DNA of 64,000 nt from Microbacterium sp. Leaf159 (GTDB lineage: Bacteria > Actinomycetota > Actinomycetes > Actinomycetales > Microbacteriaceae), in NCBI RefSeq assembly GCF_001423615.1, contig NZ_LMOU01000001.1, positions 2,189,954 to 2,253,953 on the forward strand, written 5' to 3'. Made by a program: the position numbers and the translations under genes. Every line of letters begins with the position of its first letter. The first letter of the stretch is position 1. Of the stretch, positions 63,288 through 64,000 are shown piece after piece. The notes beneath the pieces are model-generated. The model searched no databases. It was not told the DNA's origin and saw nothing but the letters and a program-made list of their open reading frames with translations.

Positions 63288-64000
63288 TCAGCCGGCGATG
63301 GCGTCGGTGAGCTTGGCGTATGCCGCGGGCCTGCGGGCTCTGATCCACGCGGCCTGGGCGTACCCGATGAGAGGGAAGACGATCACCAGGCCGAGCAGAC
63401 TCCAGCTGACCGCGCCGAAGACGGGCGCGCCTGTGGCATCCGCATCGCCGACCATGATCGGGAAGTAGACGACGATCATGACCACAGAGAGCACCAGGCC
63501 GATGAAACCGAGCACGGGGGCGATCACGGTGTTCCAGACCCTCCGGTCCTTGCGTGTCCTCGCGAAGTAGACGATGACCGCGATCGAGGTGACCGCCATC
63601 AGGAGGGCGATGGCCACGGTCGCGACCCCGGCGAACCAGGTGAACACCTGCAGCACCGGGTCGAGCTGCAGAACGGCGAACAGCGCGACGAGGACGATCG
63701 CGGTGATGCTCTGTACGAGCGAGGACACGTGCGGAGACATGTGCCGGGGGTGCACGGCGCCCACCCGGTCCGGCAGCACGCCGGCGCCTGCCATGGAGTA
63801 CTGGTAACGGGCGACGACGTTGTGGAACGACAGCACGCAGGCGAACATCGCGGTGATGAGGAGGATGTTCGTGATGATCTCGCCGGTGGCGCCGAGGTAC
63901 GCCGACATCGTGCGGAGGATGAGCGTTCCCGGGTCGGCCGCGGCCTCCTCCAGGATGTTCGAGGGCCCCCACGCCATGACGAGGCCCCATGAGGCGAGGG
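63288..64000 (-). CDS. APC-family amino acid/amine permease, partial
   Basis: The C-terminal 237 residues of an APC permease with about seven helices. The gene continues beyond the window end, so start and first helices are missing. The motif FHNVVARYQYSMAGAGVLP is typical of amine/GABA-type permeases. It ends 12 bases before the downstream dehydratase-like gene, so both are in one operon. Confidence 0.9.
   Translation of the reverse strand, partial: LASWGLVMAWGPSNILEEAAADPGTLILRTMSAYLGATGEIITNILLITAMFACVLSFHNVVARYQYSMAGAGVLPDRVGAVHPRHMSPHVSSLVQSITAIVLVALFAVLQLDPVLQVFTWFAGVATVAIALLMAVTSIAVIVYFARTRKDRRVWNTVIAPVLGFIGLVLSVVMIVVYFPIMVGDADATGAPVFGAVSWSLLGLVIVFPLIGYAQAAWIRARRPAAYAKLTDAIAG

Overview
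The window is high-GC DNA from an actinobacterium. It is most likely a Microbacterium or close Microbacteriaceae relative. This is inferred from the GC-rich third positions, the recurrent 'ggatgc/gcatcc' wording, the abundance of DUF2510 (PGWYPDP-type) proteins, an ECF42-type sigma factor with a DGPF partner, and a PknB-like kinase. No rRNA, tRNA, integrase, phage structural gene or CRISPR array was found by eye.

Layout. 0.1-3.3 kb holds a DGPF/YCII protein with its ECF42-like sigma factor and a family 2 glycosyltransferase. 3.4-7.2 kb holds methionine aminopeptidase divergent from an XRE regulator and an SDR, then an ArsR regulator divergent from an MFS exporter. 7.2-10.1 kb is a tightly overlapping pantothenate operon (DUF2520-panC-panD-panB). 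10.3-15.1 kb holds hypothetical proteins and a SulP anion transporter. 15.2-19.7 kb is a cluster of four DUF2510 proteins (one with PASTA and Ltp repeats, two with SHOCT tails) plus an HNH endonuclease. 19.7-21.3 kb is an oxidoreductase/MarR divergent pair with two identical 18-bp palindromes between them.

21.7-31.9 kb reads as a defence island. It starts with a 1000-residue reverse transcriptase-nitrilase fusion of the DRT type 1 (UG1) architecture. A four-gene minus-strand cassette follows: MmeI-like N6-adenine methyltransferase, DEAD/DEAH helicase, GIY-YIG protein and NucS/DUF91-like nuclease. Its stop/start overlaps suggest translational coupling. In the methyltransferase the N-terminal nuclease site looks lost, so the motor and both nucleases seem to have been moved to separate proteins.

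32-39.4 kb is a mosaic of small genes (SDR, TetR, DUF1428, DHFR-like, lipoprotein, secreted and membrane proteins) with visible gene scars. 39.6-48.2 kb holds an sdaA-M20 peptidase-MFS operon under a double-module Lrp/AsnC regulator, an NmrA-like/WYL divergent pair, a VOC protein and two GNAT enzymes with a 54-residue membrane protein. 48.3-49.4 kb is a 6-phosphogluconate dehydrogenase.

49.5-53.4 kb is a five-gene overlapping operon: Sec-secreted small protein, lipoprotein, MacA-like adaptor, ABC ATPase carrying a Ser-Gly hexanucleotide repeat, and FtsX-like permease. Its layout resembles a secreted-peptide/ABC cassette and I could not match it to a described system. 53.5-58 kb has two PatB/MalY C-S lyases flanking a VapBC-type toxin-antitoxin pair, then a BKACE-like enzyme and a DUF2188 protein. 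58-60 kb has a membrane protein and a Ser/Thr kinase. 60.4-64 kb is an amine-catabolism operon (APC permease, ornithine cyclodeaminase-like 'tyramine oxidase subunit B' type protein broken by a one-base frameshift, FAD amine oxidase, RidA). The permease runs off the window. Several intergenic repeats are shared between distant parts of the window.
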